From: Clostridium aquiflavi
GTDB lineage: Bacteria; Bacillota; Clostridia; Clostridiales; Clostridiaceae
NCBI RefSeq assembly: GCF_031344075.1
Contig: NZ_JAVJAN010000020.1
Location: forward strand, 3,934 to 67,933
Direction of reading: 5' to 3'
Length of the DNA stretch: 64,000 nucleotides
In this document: piece after piece, positions 54,021 to 62,811 of the stretch
Position numbering within the stretch: the stretch's first letter is position 1
How the letters are laid out: each line of letters starts with the position of its first letter
The notes under the pieces: generated by a model
Database searches by the model: none
What the model was told of the DNA's origin: nothing
Seen by the model: only the letters and a program-made list of their open reading frames with translations
Position numbers and translations under genes: made by a program

Positions 54021-55940
54021 ATGAAAAAGAAAATAGTATCACAAACGATATTATTTATATTTATAATGGTATTTGTAATAACTTTTAAAACTATATTCGG
54101 AGATGACAATATATTAATAGGAGTTACTACCATAACGGGCATGCTATTATTCTTGACAAAAGATTTAACATTAAATCCTGTAAAAAATACAGTAGGACTA
54201 ATGGTTTTCAATGTTTTAATGGGGATAATTACGTATTTAGCATCAAGCAATATGTTCTTAGCCATACCGCTTAATTTTATAAGTCTATTTATAATAGCAT
54301 ATAGACTGTGCTATAACTTAAATTCTCCTAGCTATATTCCATTTACACTTCAGTATTTATTTATGCTTTCTTTTCCAGTTACAGCTGATAAATTACCATT
54401 AAGATTATTATCATTAGCGTTTGGAGCTGTGTCTATTATGGCAATTCAATTAATAGCAAACAGAAACAGAGTTTATAAAAAAGGTAATAAGCTTTTAGCA
54501 AAAAGTTGTACTAGTATGTTACAAAAGATTAGAGCTATTAGAAATAATGAGTCATTTGAAGAAATAGATAATGAAATAAAATCTTCTATAAATGAATTCA
54601 GAAAAATTATTTATGATAAAAGAGCAGAGCATTTTTATATAACAGAAGAAAGTAGAATAAAACTAAATATTTCCCTATCATTAGATAAATTAAATGTTCT
54701 CTTAGATGATATTGAAAGAGTTAAAAGAGGCGATGATATTGAACAAATCAATGAAATAAAAGAAATAGAAGACGATATAATAATATCAATTGATAATGTG
54801 AAAATATGTTTTGAGGATGAAAATAACTTAGAAAATTTAGATGCATTATTTAATGAACTATTAGAAAAATATAATGTAAAAAATTCTAATAACATTATTA
54901 TAGCAAGAATGCTTAATTCGTTACATTTATTAAAAACTAGTTTATATGAACTAAAAGGTTTAGATAAGAAAAAATATAATCTTATTAATAAAGGTGATGA
55001 AATACCAAATCAATTTAAAGCAATGTATATTTTTAAAAAACATTTTGCACTAGATTCTCTAAGATTTTCTTATGCATTTAGATTAGGACTTGGTGTTGCT
55101 ATTGGTGGATTTATAATGGATTATTTTAATTTATCAGAGGGAAGATGGATTATATTCACTATACATTCATTGGTTCAACCACATTATGAAGTATCTAAAG
55201 AAAAATTTAAGTATAGAATATTATCAACATTTGTAGGTACAGCTATAATTGCAACTTTATTTTACATTTTTAAAGATTTAACTATGAGAACTATGATTAT
55301 TATGATGGCTGGATATATAAGTGGATATATAAAGGAATATAAATATAATATGATATGCGTTACAATATCAGCAATAGGTTCTGCAGCACTTATGGGTGGA
55401 ACAGCTGTTTTAAGTATCAATAGAATTGTGTATGTTATAATAGGATCTATTATTGGACTATTATTAAGTAGATTTGTATTACAATATAAAGCTATGGATG
55501 CTAAAAAAGATCTTATAGAAATGAATGAAGGCGTAACGATAGAATTATTAAGAAGTATGGAAGAATTAATAGATGGAATGAAGCCAAACTATGATTTAAT
55601 AAGAAATAATATTCTTATATCAACAATGATTGAAGAAAAGTTAAAATCTAATAATTTTGATGAAGATAATGAAGAATTAATAAATTATATAAATTCTAAT
55701 AGATTATTAGTTACTAATATATATGATTTATACACTTGGTTAGACAATAATAATCATTATAAAATACGTGAAGATATAAGAACTATAATTAAAAATAAGA
55801 AAATTAATATTAAAGATAAAATATCATCTTTAGCAGATAAATTAGATAAAATTAAAGAGTTAAATATAAAGGTGGCTCTTGTTGATTATATTGAAATTTT
55901 AAATGGCGTAAATAATTTAGATGATATTAGCGTTATATAA
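54021..55940 (+). CDS. FUSC family / aromatic acid exporter-like membrane protein
   Basis: This 639-residue protein has an N-terminal membrane block (about 1-145), a long charged helical part (about 150-345), a second membrane block (about 345-490, including LSEGRWIIFTIHSLVQPHYE) and a helical C-terminal part. The arrangement of two such halves is that of FUSC/ArAE (AaeB-like) efflux proteins. EGRWIIFTI is typical. The export substrate is unknown. It is monocistronic, with a terminator. Confidence 0.8.
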   Translation: MKKKIVSQTILFIFIMVFVITFKTIFGDDNILIGVTTITGMLLFLTKDLTLNPVKNTVGLMVFNVLMGIITYLASSNMFLAIPLNFISLFIIAYRLCYNLNSPSYIPFTLQYLFMLSFPVTADKLPLRLLSLAFGAVSIMAIQLIANRNRVYKKGNKLLAKSCTSMLQKIRAIRNNESFEEIDNEIKSSINEFRKIIYDKRAEHFYITEESRIKLNISLSLDKLNVLLDDIERVKRGDDIEQINEIKEIEDDIIISIDNVKICFEDENNLENLDALFNELLEKYNVKNSNNIIIARMLNSLHLLKTSLYELKGLDKKKYNLINKGDEIPNQFKAMYIFKKHFALDSLRFSYAFRLGLGVAIGGFIMDYFNLSEGRWIIFTIHSLVQPHYEVSKEKFKYRILSTFVGTAIIATLFYIFKDLTMRTMIIMMAGYISGYIKEYKYNMICVTISAIGSAALMGGTAVLSINRIVYVIIGSIIGLLLSRFVLQYKAMDAKKDLIEMNEGVTIELLRSMEELIDGMKPNYDLIRNNILISTMIEEKLKSNNFDEDNEELINYINSNRLLVTNIYDLYTWLDNNNHYKIREDIRTIIKNKKINIKDKISSLADKLDKIKELNIKVALVDYIEILNGVNNLDDISVI

Positions 55941-55964
55941 TGTAGAGATTATTTAATATTTGTT

Positions 55965-56006
55965 AAAAATACCACTTAATTTTATTAATTGAGTGGTATT
56001 TTTTTA
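55965..56006 (+). terminator. Terminator after FUSC gene
   Basis: AAAAATACCACTTAATT pairs with AATTGAGTGGTATTTTT. Confidence 0.9.
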
Positions 56007-56190
56007 TTTGTTTTAAATAGAGATATGTAAAAATAGAATTTTATTGAAAAAAATCATATATATGCTATAATTAGAATGAGCGAGTTACATAATATATAAT
56101 TTACCATAAAAGTTATTTATGCTCTTAGAAAAATTTTTAAAATAAGTATAAAGTGGATAATAAATCTTACGATAATATAAATATAAGATA

Positions 56191-56372
56191 ATTCAGGATG
56201 AATTTAAATGTCTCAGGAAGAGGCTTGTCTTATAAAATAACAAGAAGTTATTTTACTTTAAATTTAAAAATTGTTCTCATTGCAAGATGCAATGAGAGTA
56301 CTCAGGAGGAGCGTATAACCCTATTATAGTTAGCAGGAAGCTAATGAAATTAGGGTATGCTCCCATTTTTTT
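56191..56372 (+). ncRNA. RNA upstream of csrA with four AGGA-loop hairpins and a terminator
   Basis: Small hairpins show AGGA in the loop: ATTC-AGGAT-GAAT (56191-56203), CTC-AGGAA-GAG (56212-56222), CTC-AGGAG-GAG (56301-56311), TTAGC-AGGAA-GCTAA (56330-56344). These are typical CsrA sites. The last two lie in a larger stem (GGAGCGTATAACCCTA with TAGGGTATGCTCC) followed by seven Ts, i.e. a terminator. It could be an sRNA that titrates CsrA or a leader that senses CsrA. Confidence 0.65.
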
Positions 56373-56406
56373 ATTTATACGACAAGCGTTAGGGGGACTG
56401 TATTGA

Positions 56407-56568
56407 ATGTTAGTTTTAGGTCGTAAACCAGGTGAATATATAGTAATAGATGACAAAATAAAGGTTGCAGTAATAAGAAGTGAAGAAGGCAATTTAAGAC
56501 TTGCAATTGATGCACCAAGAGAAATTAAAATCGTAAGAGGCGAAGTATACGAAAGTATGAGTAAATAA
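56407..56568 (+). CDS. csrA: Carbon storage regulator CsrA
   Basis: This short gene (53 residues) has the start MLVLGRKPGEYIVIDDKIKV, with RNA-binding residues L4 and R6 in the first strand and R46-like residues in IDAPREIKIVRGEVYESM. CsrA binds GGA in mRNA leaders and in Firmicutes controls flagellin. No fliW, the usual protein antagonist, lies next to it in the window. The ribosome site is TAGGGGGA. It ends before a second GGA-hairpin RNA. Flagellin follows about 450 bases later. Confidence 0.93.
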   Translation: MLVLGRKPGEYIVIDDKIKVAVIRSEEGNLRLAIDAPREIKIVRGEVYESMSK

Positions 56569-56599
56569 TATTTTCATATTTTATGTAAAATTTAATAAT

Positions 56600-56677
56600 A
56601 GTACAAGCTCAGGAAGAGTGATTTTCATTAAATATTAGCAGGAAGCTAAGTTTTAATGAAGATCGCTCTTTTTTTAT
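56600..56677 (+). ncRNA. RNA downstream of csrA with two AGGA-loop hairpins and a terminator
   Basis: CTC-AGGAA-GAG (56608-56618) and TTAGC-AGGAA-GCTAA (56635-56649) are the same sequences as hairpins in the upstream RNA. They lie in a stem (AGAGTGATTTTCATTAAA with TTTTAATGAAGATCGCTCT) followed by a T-run. It forms the terminator of csrA or a separate short RNA. Confidence 0.65.
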
Positions 56678-56684
56678 TTCGATT

Positions 56685-56840
56685 TTGTCCCACAACGCAG
56701 TAGGAGAACTTTTAAAAGCAACTGACTATATAAGTATAGCTGAATCAAAGTCAATCATAGCTGATTGTAATAAATTAAATACTATGCTTGTATCAATAGT
56801 CAAAACGACAAAAGAGAATTTGAGAGCTATAGGAAAATGA
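56685..56840 (+). pseudogene. Four-helix-bundle (S23-type) protein remnant
   Basis: About 51 codons read LSHNAVGELLKATDYISIAE, then SKSIIADCNKLNTMLVSIVK and TTKENLRAIGK, and end in TGA. This looks like the C-terminal half of small four-helix-bundle proteins related to the 23S rRNA intervening-sequence proteins. The N-terminal half is absent, replaced by the terminator hairpin. No proper start codon or ribosome site is seen. Confidence 0.55.
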
Positions 56841-56960
56841 GAGTTAAGGAAGTTTTTTAAAAGAAAAACTGATAATTAATAAACTCTCAACTCTCCACTC
56901 TCAATTCTCAACTCAAAACTGTTAGTTATCCCGTAAGGGTTTCTATAAATATAAAAAAAT

Positions 56961-57008
56961 AAATTATGGTGGAAAAGGATGTCCACTTCAAAATTCAAGG
57001 AGGTATTT
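56961..57008 (+). promoter_or_regulatory. CsrA-type sites in the flagellin leader
   Basis: GTGGA (56969-56973) pairs with TCCAC (56982-56986), placing AAAGGATG in the loop. The Shine-Dalgarno CAAGGAGG (56996-57003) is a second GGA site. The arrangement resembles the two CsrA sites of the B. subtilis hag leader, where CsrA blocks translation. Confidence 0.6.
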
Positions 57009-57012
57009 TATT

Positions 57013-58395
57013 ATGATAATCAATCACAATATGAACGCAATGAACGCACACAGAAACTTAGGAATGAACACTGTTAACAGTGGAAAATCAATGGAAAAAT
57101 TAAGCTCAGGTTTAAGAATAAATAGAGCTGGAGATGACGCAGCAGGTCTTGCAATCTCTGAAAAAATGAGAGGTCAAATCAGAGGATTAGATCAAGCTAC
57201 AAGAAACTCACAAGATGGTATCTCAATGATCCAAACTGCAGAAGGTGCTTTAAATGAAACTCACTCAATTCTTCAAAGAATGAGAGAATTATCAGTTCAA
57301 GCATCAAATGATACTAACAATGATGCAGATAGAGGACAAATACAAAAAGAAATCAACCAATTAACTTCAGAAATTGACAGAATCGGAAATACTACAGAAT
57401 TCAATACTAAGAAGTTATTAAATGGAGAAACTGATGTAAAGGCTACTTTAGGAGATAAACTTAAAGATGTAGTTAAAGTTACTGGTTCTTCAGATAAAAC
57501 TAAGGTTGATACAGAATTTGCAATAACAGAAACAACAGTAGGAACAGGGCAAATATCAAAAACAGATATAGCTACTAATGCAGATATTGGTACTGCTGAT
57601 GTAACTTTAACAATTGGTGATAAAAAACTTGTGTTAGCAGCAAAGACTAAGAAAGAAGATATACTTGGTAAGGTTAATGACTTCTTAAAGAAAGAAGGAA
57701 TAGATGCAACTGCTACAGCAGATGCAACTGCTAACAAATTATTTATAACATCAAATCAACTTGGATCAGCTGTAAAGTTAGGAAAAGTAACAGATGATGT
57801 TGCTGCAAAAGGAACAGATAAAGCTGCTACAGTGGTAGCAGGAACAGATGCAACAATTACAGTTGGTGGAAAAGCTATTACAGGTAAAGGTAACACTATA
57901 GAAATCAAAGATGAAATCGCAGGAGCAGAAGGCTTAAAATTAGAAGTTCAAGCTAAGACAGCTGCAACATTATCAGCTGACAATACTGTAAAAGTAGATT
58001 CAGTAGGAGCAAACTTACAAATAGGTGCTAACGAAGGTCAAAATATATCATTATCAATAGGAGATATGAGAGCTAAATCTTTAGGTGTTGATGGTATAGA
58101 TGTAAGTAATGCTAAATCAGCAGACAAATCAGTTACAACAATACAAAAAGCTATAGACCAAGTATCAACTGAAAGATCAAAACTTGGTGCATACCAAAAT
58201 AGATTAGAACATACAATCAATAACTTAGGAACTTCAAGTGAAAACTTACAAGCTGCAGAATCAAGAGTTAGAGACGTTGATATGGCTAAAGAAATGATGA
58301 ACTTCTCAAAGAATAACATTCTTAGCCAAGCTTCACAAGCAATGCTTGCTCAAGCTAAGTCACAACCAGAAGCAGTTCTTCAATTATTAAGATAA
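57013..58395 (+). CDS. hag: Flagellin
   Basis: This 460-residue flagellin has a conserved N-terminal D0/D1 part (MIINHNMNAMNAHRNLGMNT, then MEKLSSGLRINRAGDDAAGLAISEKM). A variable middle (about 140-370) is rich in Thr, Ala and Lys with Asp. A conserved C-terminal D1/D0 part follows (about 370-460, ending NNILSQASQAMLAQAKSQPE). Codon use is more biased to C-ending codons in the conserved ends than is usual here, as in highly expressed genes. The central domain likely forms the outer surface. A terminator follows. Confidence 0.95.
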   Translation: MIINHNMNAMNAHRNLGMNTVNSGKSMEKLSSGLRINRAGDDAAGLAISEKMRGQIRGLDQATRNSQDGISMIQTAEGALNETHSILQRMRELSVQASNDTNNDADRGQIQKEINQLTSEIDRIGNTTEFNTKKLLNGETDVKATLGDKLKDVVKVTGSSDKTKVDTEFAITETTVGTGQISKTDIATNADIGTADVTLTIGDKKLVLAAKTKKEDILGKVNDFLKKEGIDATATADATANKLFITSNQLGSAVKLGKVTDDVAAKGTDKAATVVAGTDATITVGGKAITGKGNTIEIKDEIAGAEGLKLEVQAKTAATLSADNTVKVDSVGANLQIGANEGQNISLSIGDMRAKSLGVDGIDVSNAKSADKSVTTIQKAIDQVSTERSKLGAYQNRLEHTINNLGTSSENLQAAESRVRDVDMAKEMMNFSKNNILSQASQAMLAQAKSQPEAVLQLLR

Positions 58396-58454
58396 TTAGG
58401 AATTATGTGAGTTAACATTTATTCAATAAAGTTAAATCAATTTTTAACACATTA

Positions 58455-58484
58455 AAAAGTCAGGGCGAAAGCTCTGGCTTTTTT
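58455..58484 (+). terminator. Terminator of flagellin gene
   Basis: AAAAGTCAGGGC pairs with GCTCTGGCTTTT around GAAA, followed by Ts. Confidence 0.9.
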
Positions 58485-58611
58485 GAGTTGAAAGTTAAAA
58501 ATTGAGAGTTGATAGTGGTGAAGAAAAATCTTTTATGGAATTTTATATGGATTTATAGAATATGTAGCACAATTAATATAGCTTTAAAAAATAAACATAT
58601 AATTTTTTATT

Positions 58612-58637
58612 CACCCCTGGGGTGTAAAATTTTACAG
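58612..58637. promoter_or_regulatory. Two adjoining palindromes, CACCCCTGGGGTG and GTAAAATTTTAC
   Basis: A GC-rich near-palindrome directly followed by an AT palindrome stands out in the AT-rich gap 58485-58824. No T-run follows. It could be a protein-binding site. No gene is visible in the gap. Confidence 0.4.
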
Positions 58638-58824
58638 GTACAAGTTTAGAATTGATAGTTGTTTTAAGGATATGAAATTTAGGTTATATACTCATTAAAT
58701 AAATTAACTAATTTCACCAACACCTATGGTATACGCAGGTTAAAAATATTATAATATATATAAGGTAGCACTTTCATTAATAAATGTAAGTGCTATTTCA
58801 ATTAAATGCAGTGGGAGAATTTTG

Positions 58825-59781
58825 ATGGAATCTAATTTGAAGGTTAAAATAGAAGTAAGTAAGTTATCAAAGAAAGAATATATAATAAAAGATAAAAGCG
58901 ATATAATTATTGGTAGATTTTATATAATAGAGTTTGCTGATTCAAGCAAAAAATGTGATATTAAACTTAATTTTTATAAGGCTTGTAAATGTGAATTATT
59001 AAAAGAGACATTAAAACTGATTCTTAGGGCTGTATTTAAGGATTTAAATATATTTAAAATTAATATTAAAACTGTAGAGGGAATAGAGATTAGTTCCTTT
59101 TTAGATTTAGGGTTTACTTTAGAGGGGATATTTAGTGAAAATCAATATCATGAGGGTGAATTTTTAGATGAATTATCATTTGGAATAACTCGTACAGAGT
59201 ATAATCATAAAATAAAATCTTTATTTATAGAATTAAAAGGCAAAAATATAGTATTAAGAAATTTAACACCTGGAAATGCAAATGACTTATTGGAATATTA
59301 CATAAGAAACAAGGAGTATCTAGCTCCATTTGAACCTAATAGAGATAATAATTTTTATACATTGGATGGGCAAAGAGATATATTAAATGAAAGTTATAGA
59401 CAATTTTTAAATGGAAGTTCTATTGAAGTAGGTATATTTAAAAATGATAATTTCATTGGAAAAATAAAAGTATCTAGTTTAGTTTTTGGAAGTTTTAAAA
59501 ATGGTATCTTAGGATATTCTATAGATAAGCTAGAGCAAGGACATGGATATATGAAAGAATCTGTTAATCTTTTTATAGATTATCTTTTTACTGAAGAAGA
59601 TCTGCATAGAGTAGAAGCGTCAGCACTATTAGAAAATGAAAAATCAAAAGGTGTATTAAAAGGCTGTAGATTTAATGAATTAGGTATAAATAAGAAATAT
59701 TTATTTATTAATGGTCAGTGGAAAGATCATGTTACTTATTATATTACCAAAGAGGAATTTTATAGAAAACAATCTAAATAA
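58825..59781 (+). CDS. Double GNAT acetyltransferase-like protein
   Basis: The product has 318 residues from ATG 58825 (TGGGAGAA upstream). The C-terminal half (about 135-318) is a complete RimJ-like GNAT domain: KNIVLRNLTPGNANDLLEYY, then GILGYSIDKLEQGHGYMKES (acetyl-CoA site) and LHRVEASALLENEKSKGVLK. The N-terminal half (1-130) looks like a second, degenerate GNAT unit lacking the acetyl-CoA loop. It stands next to flagellin, so it might act in motility or flagellin modification, but that is only positional. Confidence 0.75.
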   Translation: MESNLKVKIEVSKLSKKEYIIKDKSDIIIGRFYIIEFADSSKKCDIKLNFYKACKCELLKETLKLILRAVFKDLNIFKINIKTVEGIEISSFLDLGFTLEGIFSENQYHEGEFLDELSFGITRTEYNHKIKSLFIELKGKNIVLRNLTPGNANDLLEYYIRNKEYLAPFEPNRDNNFYTLDGQRDILNESYRQFLNGSSIEVGIFKNDNFIGKIKVSSLVFGSFKNGILGYSIDKLEQGHGYMKESVNLFIDYLFTEEDLHRVEASALLENEKSKGVLKGCRFNELGINKKYLFINGQWKDHVTYYITKEEFYRKQSK

Positions 59782-59956
59782 AATATATATTTTTAGAAAG
59801 TATGTACGCTTTTTATTGAAACTTTCAATTTTTTTAACTAATAAAGCGTGATACAGTTACTTTGTTAAAAAAATACGAATTATGATTAAATTTAATGATA
59901 TAATTAATTATGAGTTATTATAAATAATAAATTTTGTATATAGAAAGGATAGTAAA

Positions 59957-60811
59957 ATGACAATAATACTTAATAAAAGCGAAGTAGTGTCAAAGGTTTT
60001 TAATAATAATATAGTTTTAGTTGATTCATCTGATAAAGAAAAAATACTTTTTGCTAAAGGTATAGGATTTGGTAAAAAGCCGGGTCATGTCATACCTGAA
60101 AATACAGAAATAGAAAAAATATTTACCATAGAAAACAAGGAAAATATAAAAAGCCTTCAAGGTATGATAGAAAAAATTGATGATGAATTCTTTGCAGTTT
60201 GTGAAGAAGCTATATATGAAATATCTAAACAATTGAATGAAGAATTAAATGAACATATACACATTGGTCTAATAGATCATTTATTTTTTGCAGTTAAAAG
60301 AATGAAAAATGATGAACAAATAGAGAATCCTTTTTTAGTTGAGACAGAAACTTTATATTCAGAAGAATTCAGATTAGCTAAAATAGTGGCAGAAAGAGTT
60401 GGGAGCTATTCAAATGTAATGATACCTGATGGAGAAGTTGCATTTATAGCGCTTCATATACATTCTTCATTAAATAATGGTAAACTTTCTAATACAATAA
60501 AAAATACTTATTTAAGTAGCACTATAGCTGAATATGTTGAAGATAGATTAGGAATAAAAATAAACAAAAAATCTTTAGATTATGCAAGATTTTGTACGCA
60601 TATTAAATTTGCACTTCAAAGAATAATGGATAATACATGTGTTCATAATGATTTATCTAGAATTATAAAGAAGACATATAAGAAATCATATTCAATATCA
60701 GAAGGAATTGCTAAGATTATTGAAGATGAACTTAAAGTGAAGGTTACAAAGGATGAAGTTGCATTTTTAACTATTCATGTTGAAAGATTCAAAGTATCTA
60801 AAAATAATTAA
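59957..60811 (+). CDS. glcT: BglG family transcriptional antiterminator, GlcT-like
   Basis: This 284-residue protein has an RNA-binding N-terminal CAT domain (about 1-60, ILNKSEVVSKVFNNNIVLVD) and two PRD domains (about 65-170 and 175-284). Their regulatory His residues lie in NEHIHIGLIDHLFFAVKRM, FIALHIHSSLN, FCTHIKFALQRI and FLTIHVERFKV. Such proteins bind RAT hairpins and stop termination, controlled by PTS phosphorylation. It lies directly before ptsG, whose leader has a RAT. The site AAAGGATAG precedes the ATG. Confidence 0.92.
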   Translation: MTIILNKSEVVSKVFNNNIVLVDSSDKEKILFAKGIGFGKKPGHVIPENTEIEKIFTIENKENIKSLQGMIEKIDDEFFAVCEEAIYEISKQLNEELNEHIHIGLIDHLFFAVKRMKNDEQIENPFLVETETLYSEEFRLAKIVAERVGSYSNVMIPDGEVAFIALHIHSSLNNGKLSNTIKNTYLSSTIAEYVEDRLGIKINKKSLDYARFCTHIKFALQRIMDNTCVHNDLSRIIKKTYKKSYSISEGIAKIIEDELKVKVTKDEVAFLTIHVERFKVSKNN

Positions 60812-60856
60812 ACCTTTACAAATGGGAAATAATATGATATTATGTTTATATAATTA

Positions 60857-60886
60857 AGGTGTAACTGGTAAAGCAGGCAAGACTTA
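60857..60886 (+). promoter_or_regulatory. RAT antiterminator target before ptsG
   Basis: GGTGTAACTGGTAAAGCAGG continues to CAAGACT and overlaps the 5' arm of the following terminator. This is the classical layout for GlcT-type control. Confidence 0.85.
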
Positions 60887-60966
60887 ATATAAGTAAAGAA
60901 AAATTTATTACAATACTGTTTTTGATTGAATAAATTTTTCTGGGCTTATATTTAAGTCTTTTTTAT
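60879..60966 (+). terminator. Conditional terminator in the ptsG leader
   Basis: AAGACTTAATATAAG (60879-60893) pairs with CTTATATTTAAGTCTT (60945-60960), followed by a T-run. The RAT hairpin shares its first bases, so binding by the antiterminator prevents this stem. Confidence 0.85.
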
Positions 60967-61059
60967 TTGCATAATTTTTAGCTGGTCAGCTAAAAATAGC
61001 AATATATACTTACATAACATTTAATTTTATTTTATTTAATTAGTTTAGGAGGAATTATT

Positions 61060-62712
61060 ATGCTTCAATATTTACAAAGAATAGGTAAAGCTATAATGCT
61101 ACCAATCGCAGCTTTACCAATCGCAGGTATATTATTAGGAGTTGGTGGAGCTTTACTTGGAATTGCAGGATTAAATAACCCACCAGCAGTTTATGAGCCA
61201 CTTATAGCATTTGTTAGTATTCCAGCAGTTACTGCTATATTAACAGTAATGAAAAATATAGGTGATATTATTTTTGGAAACTTGCCAATACTATTTGCAG
61301 TTGGTGTTGCAGTAGGTCTTGCTAAAAAAGACAAAGGTACAGCAGCATTAGCATCAGTATTTGGATTTATAGTAATGAATCAAGTTATTTCAACATTACT
61401 TGCTTTAGGAGTTACTCAATTAGGAGTCCTTACTCCAGATAGCATTGGTAAATACGCAACATATGTTACAACTAACTTAGGTATATTTACATTAAACATG
61501 TCAGTGTTTGGTGGTATTATCACAGGTATTATTACAGCAATATTACATAATAGATTCCATGAAATCCAATTACCACAAATATTAGGATTTTTCTCAGGAT
61601 CAAGATTTGTTCCAATAATAACAGCAGTTACTATGGCAGTTGTAGGAGCTATATTAGCATTCTTATGGCCAATAGTTCAAGATGGTATTGGAGTTATAGC
61701 TAATGCAGTTAGAAATGCAGGATTTATAGGAACATTCTTCTATGGAGTTATTGAAAGAGCATTAATTCCATTTGGATTACATCATGTATTCTATACTCCA
61801 TTCTGGTTTGGATCATTTGTTGATGGTCAAATATTAGTTAATGGAACTTGGCAAACAGTAGCAGGTGCTAACACAGCATACTTTGCTCAATTATCAAGCA
61901 TGACTGATTTAGTAGGTGCATCAGCTGACACTATGTCAACAATAGTTGGTGGAACTACAAGATTCATGGCAGGTAAATTCCCATTCATGATGTTTGGATT
62001 ACCAGCAGCGGCTTTTGCTATGTATAGAGCAGCAGCTCCAAGCAAGAGAAAAACGGTTGGATCATTATTATTAGCAGCAGCTATTACTTCATTATTAACA
62101 GGTATTACTGAACCATTAGAATTTACATTCATATTCGTTGCTCCAGTATTATACGGAGTACACTGTATATTAGCAGGTTTATCATTCATGTTAATGGATA
62201 TATTCAATGTATTTATAGGAATGACATTCTCAGGTGGATTAATTGACTTTAGTTTATTTGGATTACTTCCAGCAGGAGCAGGAGTTCCAACTAAATGGTT
62301 TATGGTTCTATTAATAGGAGCAATTTATGCAGTAGTTTACTATTTCTTATTCTTATTCATGATCAAGAAGTTTAACTTAAAAACTCCTGGTAGAGATGAA
62401 AATGAAGAAGAAACTAAATTATACACTAAAGCTGATTTCCAAGGCAAAAATGGAAGTGCTAAGAGTGAAATAGTTGAAAAAGCACCAGCTGTATTAGCAG
62501 CATTAGGTGGAGAAGAAAACATTGTAAGTGTTGATGCTTGTATAACAAGACTTAGAGTTGAAGTTAAAGATAAAGCTAAAGTTGATAAAGCTGAATTAAA
62601 AACTTTAGGTGCAGCAGGTGTTATGGAAGTGGGTAATGGAATCCAAGCTATATTTGGAGCTAAAGCTGACGGATATAAAAACGCTATTAATGATATATTA
62701 GGTATTAGTTAG
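61060..62712 (+). CDS. ptsG: PTS EIICB component, glucose/N-acetylglucosamine family
   Basis: This 550-residue protein has an EIIC part (about 1-440) with the family start MLQYLQRIGKAIMLPIAALP. Conserved sections are FIGTFFYGVIERALIPFGLH, GTTRFMAGKFPFMMFGLPAA and the sugar motif GITEPLEFTFIFVAP. A linker follows, then an EIIB part (about 475-550) with phosphocysteine in VDACITRLR. No IIA is attached; the gene for a free IIA lies opposite. It imports glucose (or a related sugar such as GlcNAc). Site TAGGAGGA. Confidence 0.92.
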   Translation: MLQYLQRIGKAIMLPIAALPIAGILLGVGGALLGIAGLNNPPAVYEPLIAFVSIPAVTAILTVMKNIGDIIFGNLPILFAVGVAVGLAKKDKGTAALASVFGFIVMNQVISTLLALGVTQLGVLTPDSIGKYATYVTTNLGIFTLNMSVFGGIITGIITAILHNRFHEIQLPQILGFFSGSRFVPIITAVTMAVVGAILAFLWPIVQDGIGVIANAVRNAGFIGTFFYGVIERALIPFGLHHVFYTPFWFGSFVDGQILVNGTWQTVAGANTAYFAQLSSMTDLVGASADTMSTIVGGTTRFMAGKFPFMMFGLPAAAFAMYRAAAPSKRKTVGSLLLAAAITSLLTGITEPLEFTFIFVAPVLYGVHCILAGLSFMLMDIFNVFIGMTFSGGLIDFSLFGLLPAGAGVPTKWFMVLLIGAIYAVVYYFLFLFMIKKFNLKTPGRDENEEETKLYTKADFQGKNGSAKSEIVEKAPAVLAALGGEENIVSVDACITRLRVEVKDKAKVDKAELKTLGAAGVMEVGNGIQAIFGAKADGYKNAINDILGIS

Positions 62713-62739
62713 TAATTAGTTTATACAATTAGTTTATAA

Positions 62740-62793
62740 AAATTTTGCCCTAGTAGATAAATATTAAGTTATCTACTAGGGCATTTAAATTTT
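62740..62793. terminator. Bidirectional terminator between ptsG and the IIA gene
   Basis: TTTTGCCCTAGTAGATAA pairs with TTATCTACTAGGGCATTT, with A- and T-rich sides. Confidence 0.9.
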
Positions 62794-62811
62794 GTGAATC
62801 TTTTAAAAAAA

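Noticed and set aside
57297..57737. 146-codon minus-strand frame opposite flagellin
   Set aside because: It is antisense to a clearly real gene; open only because of flagellin's codon pattern.
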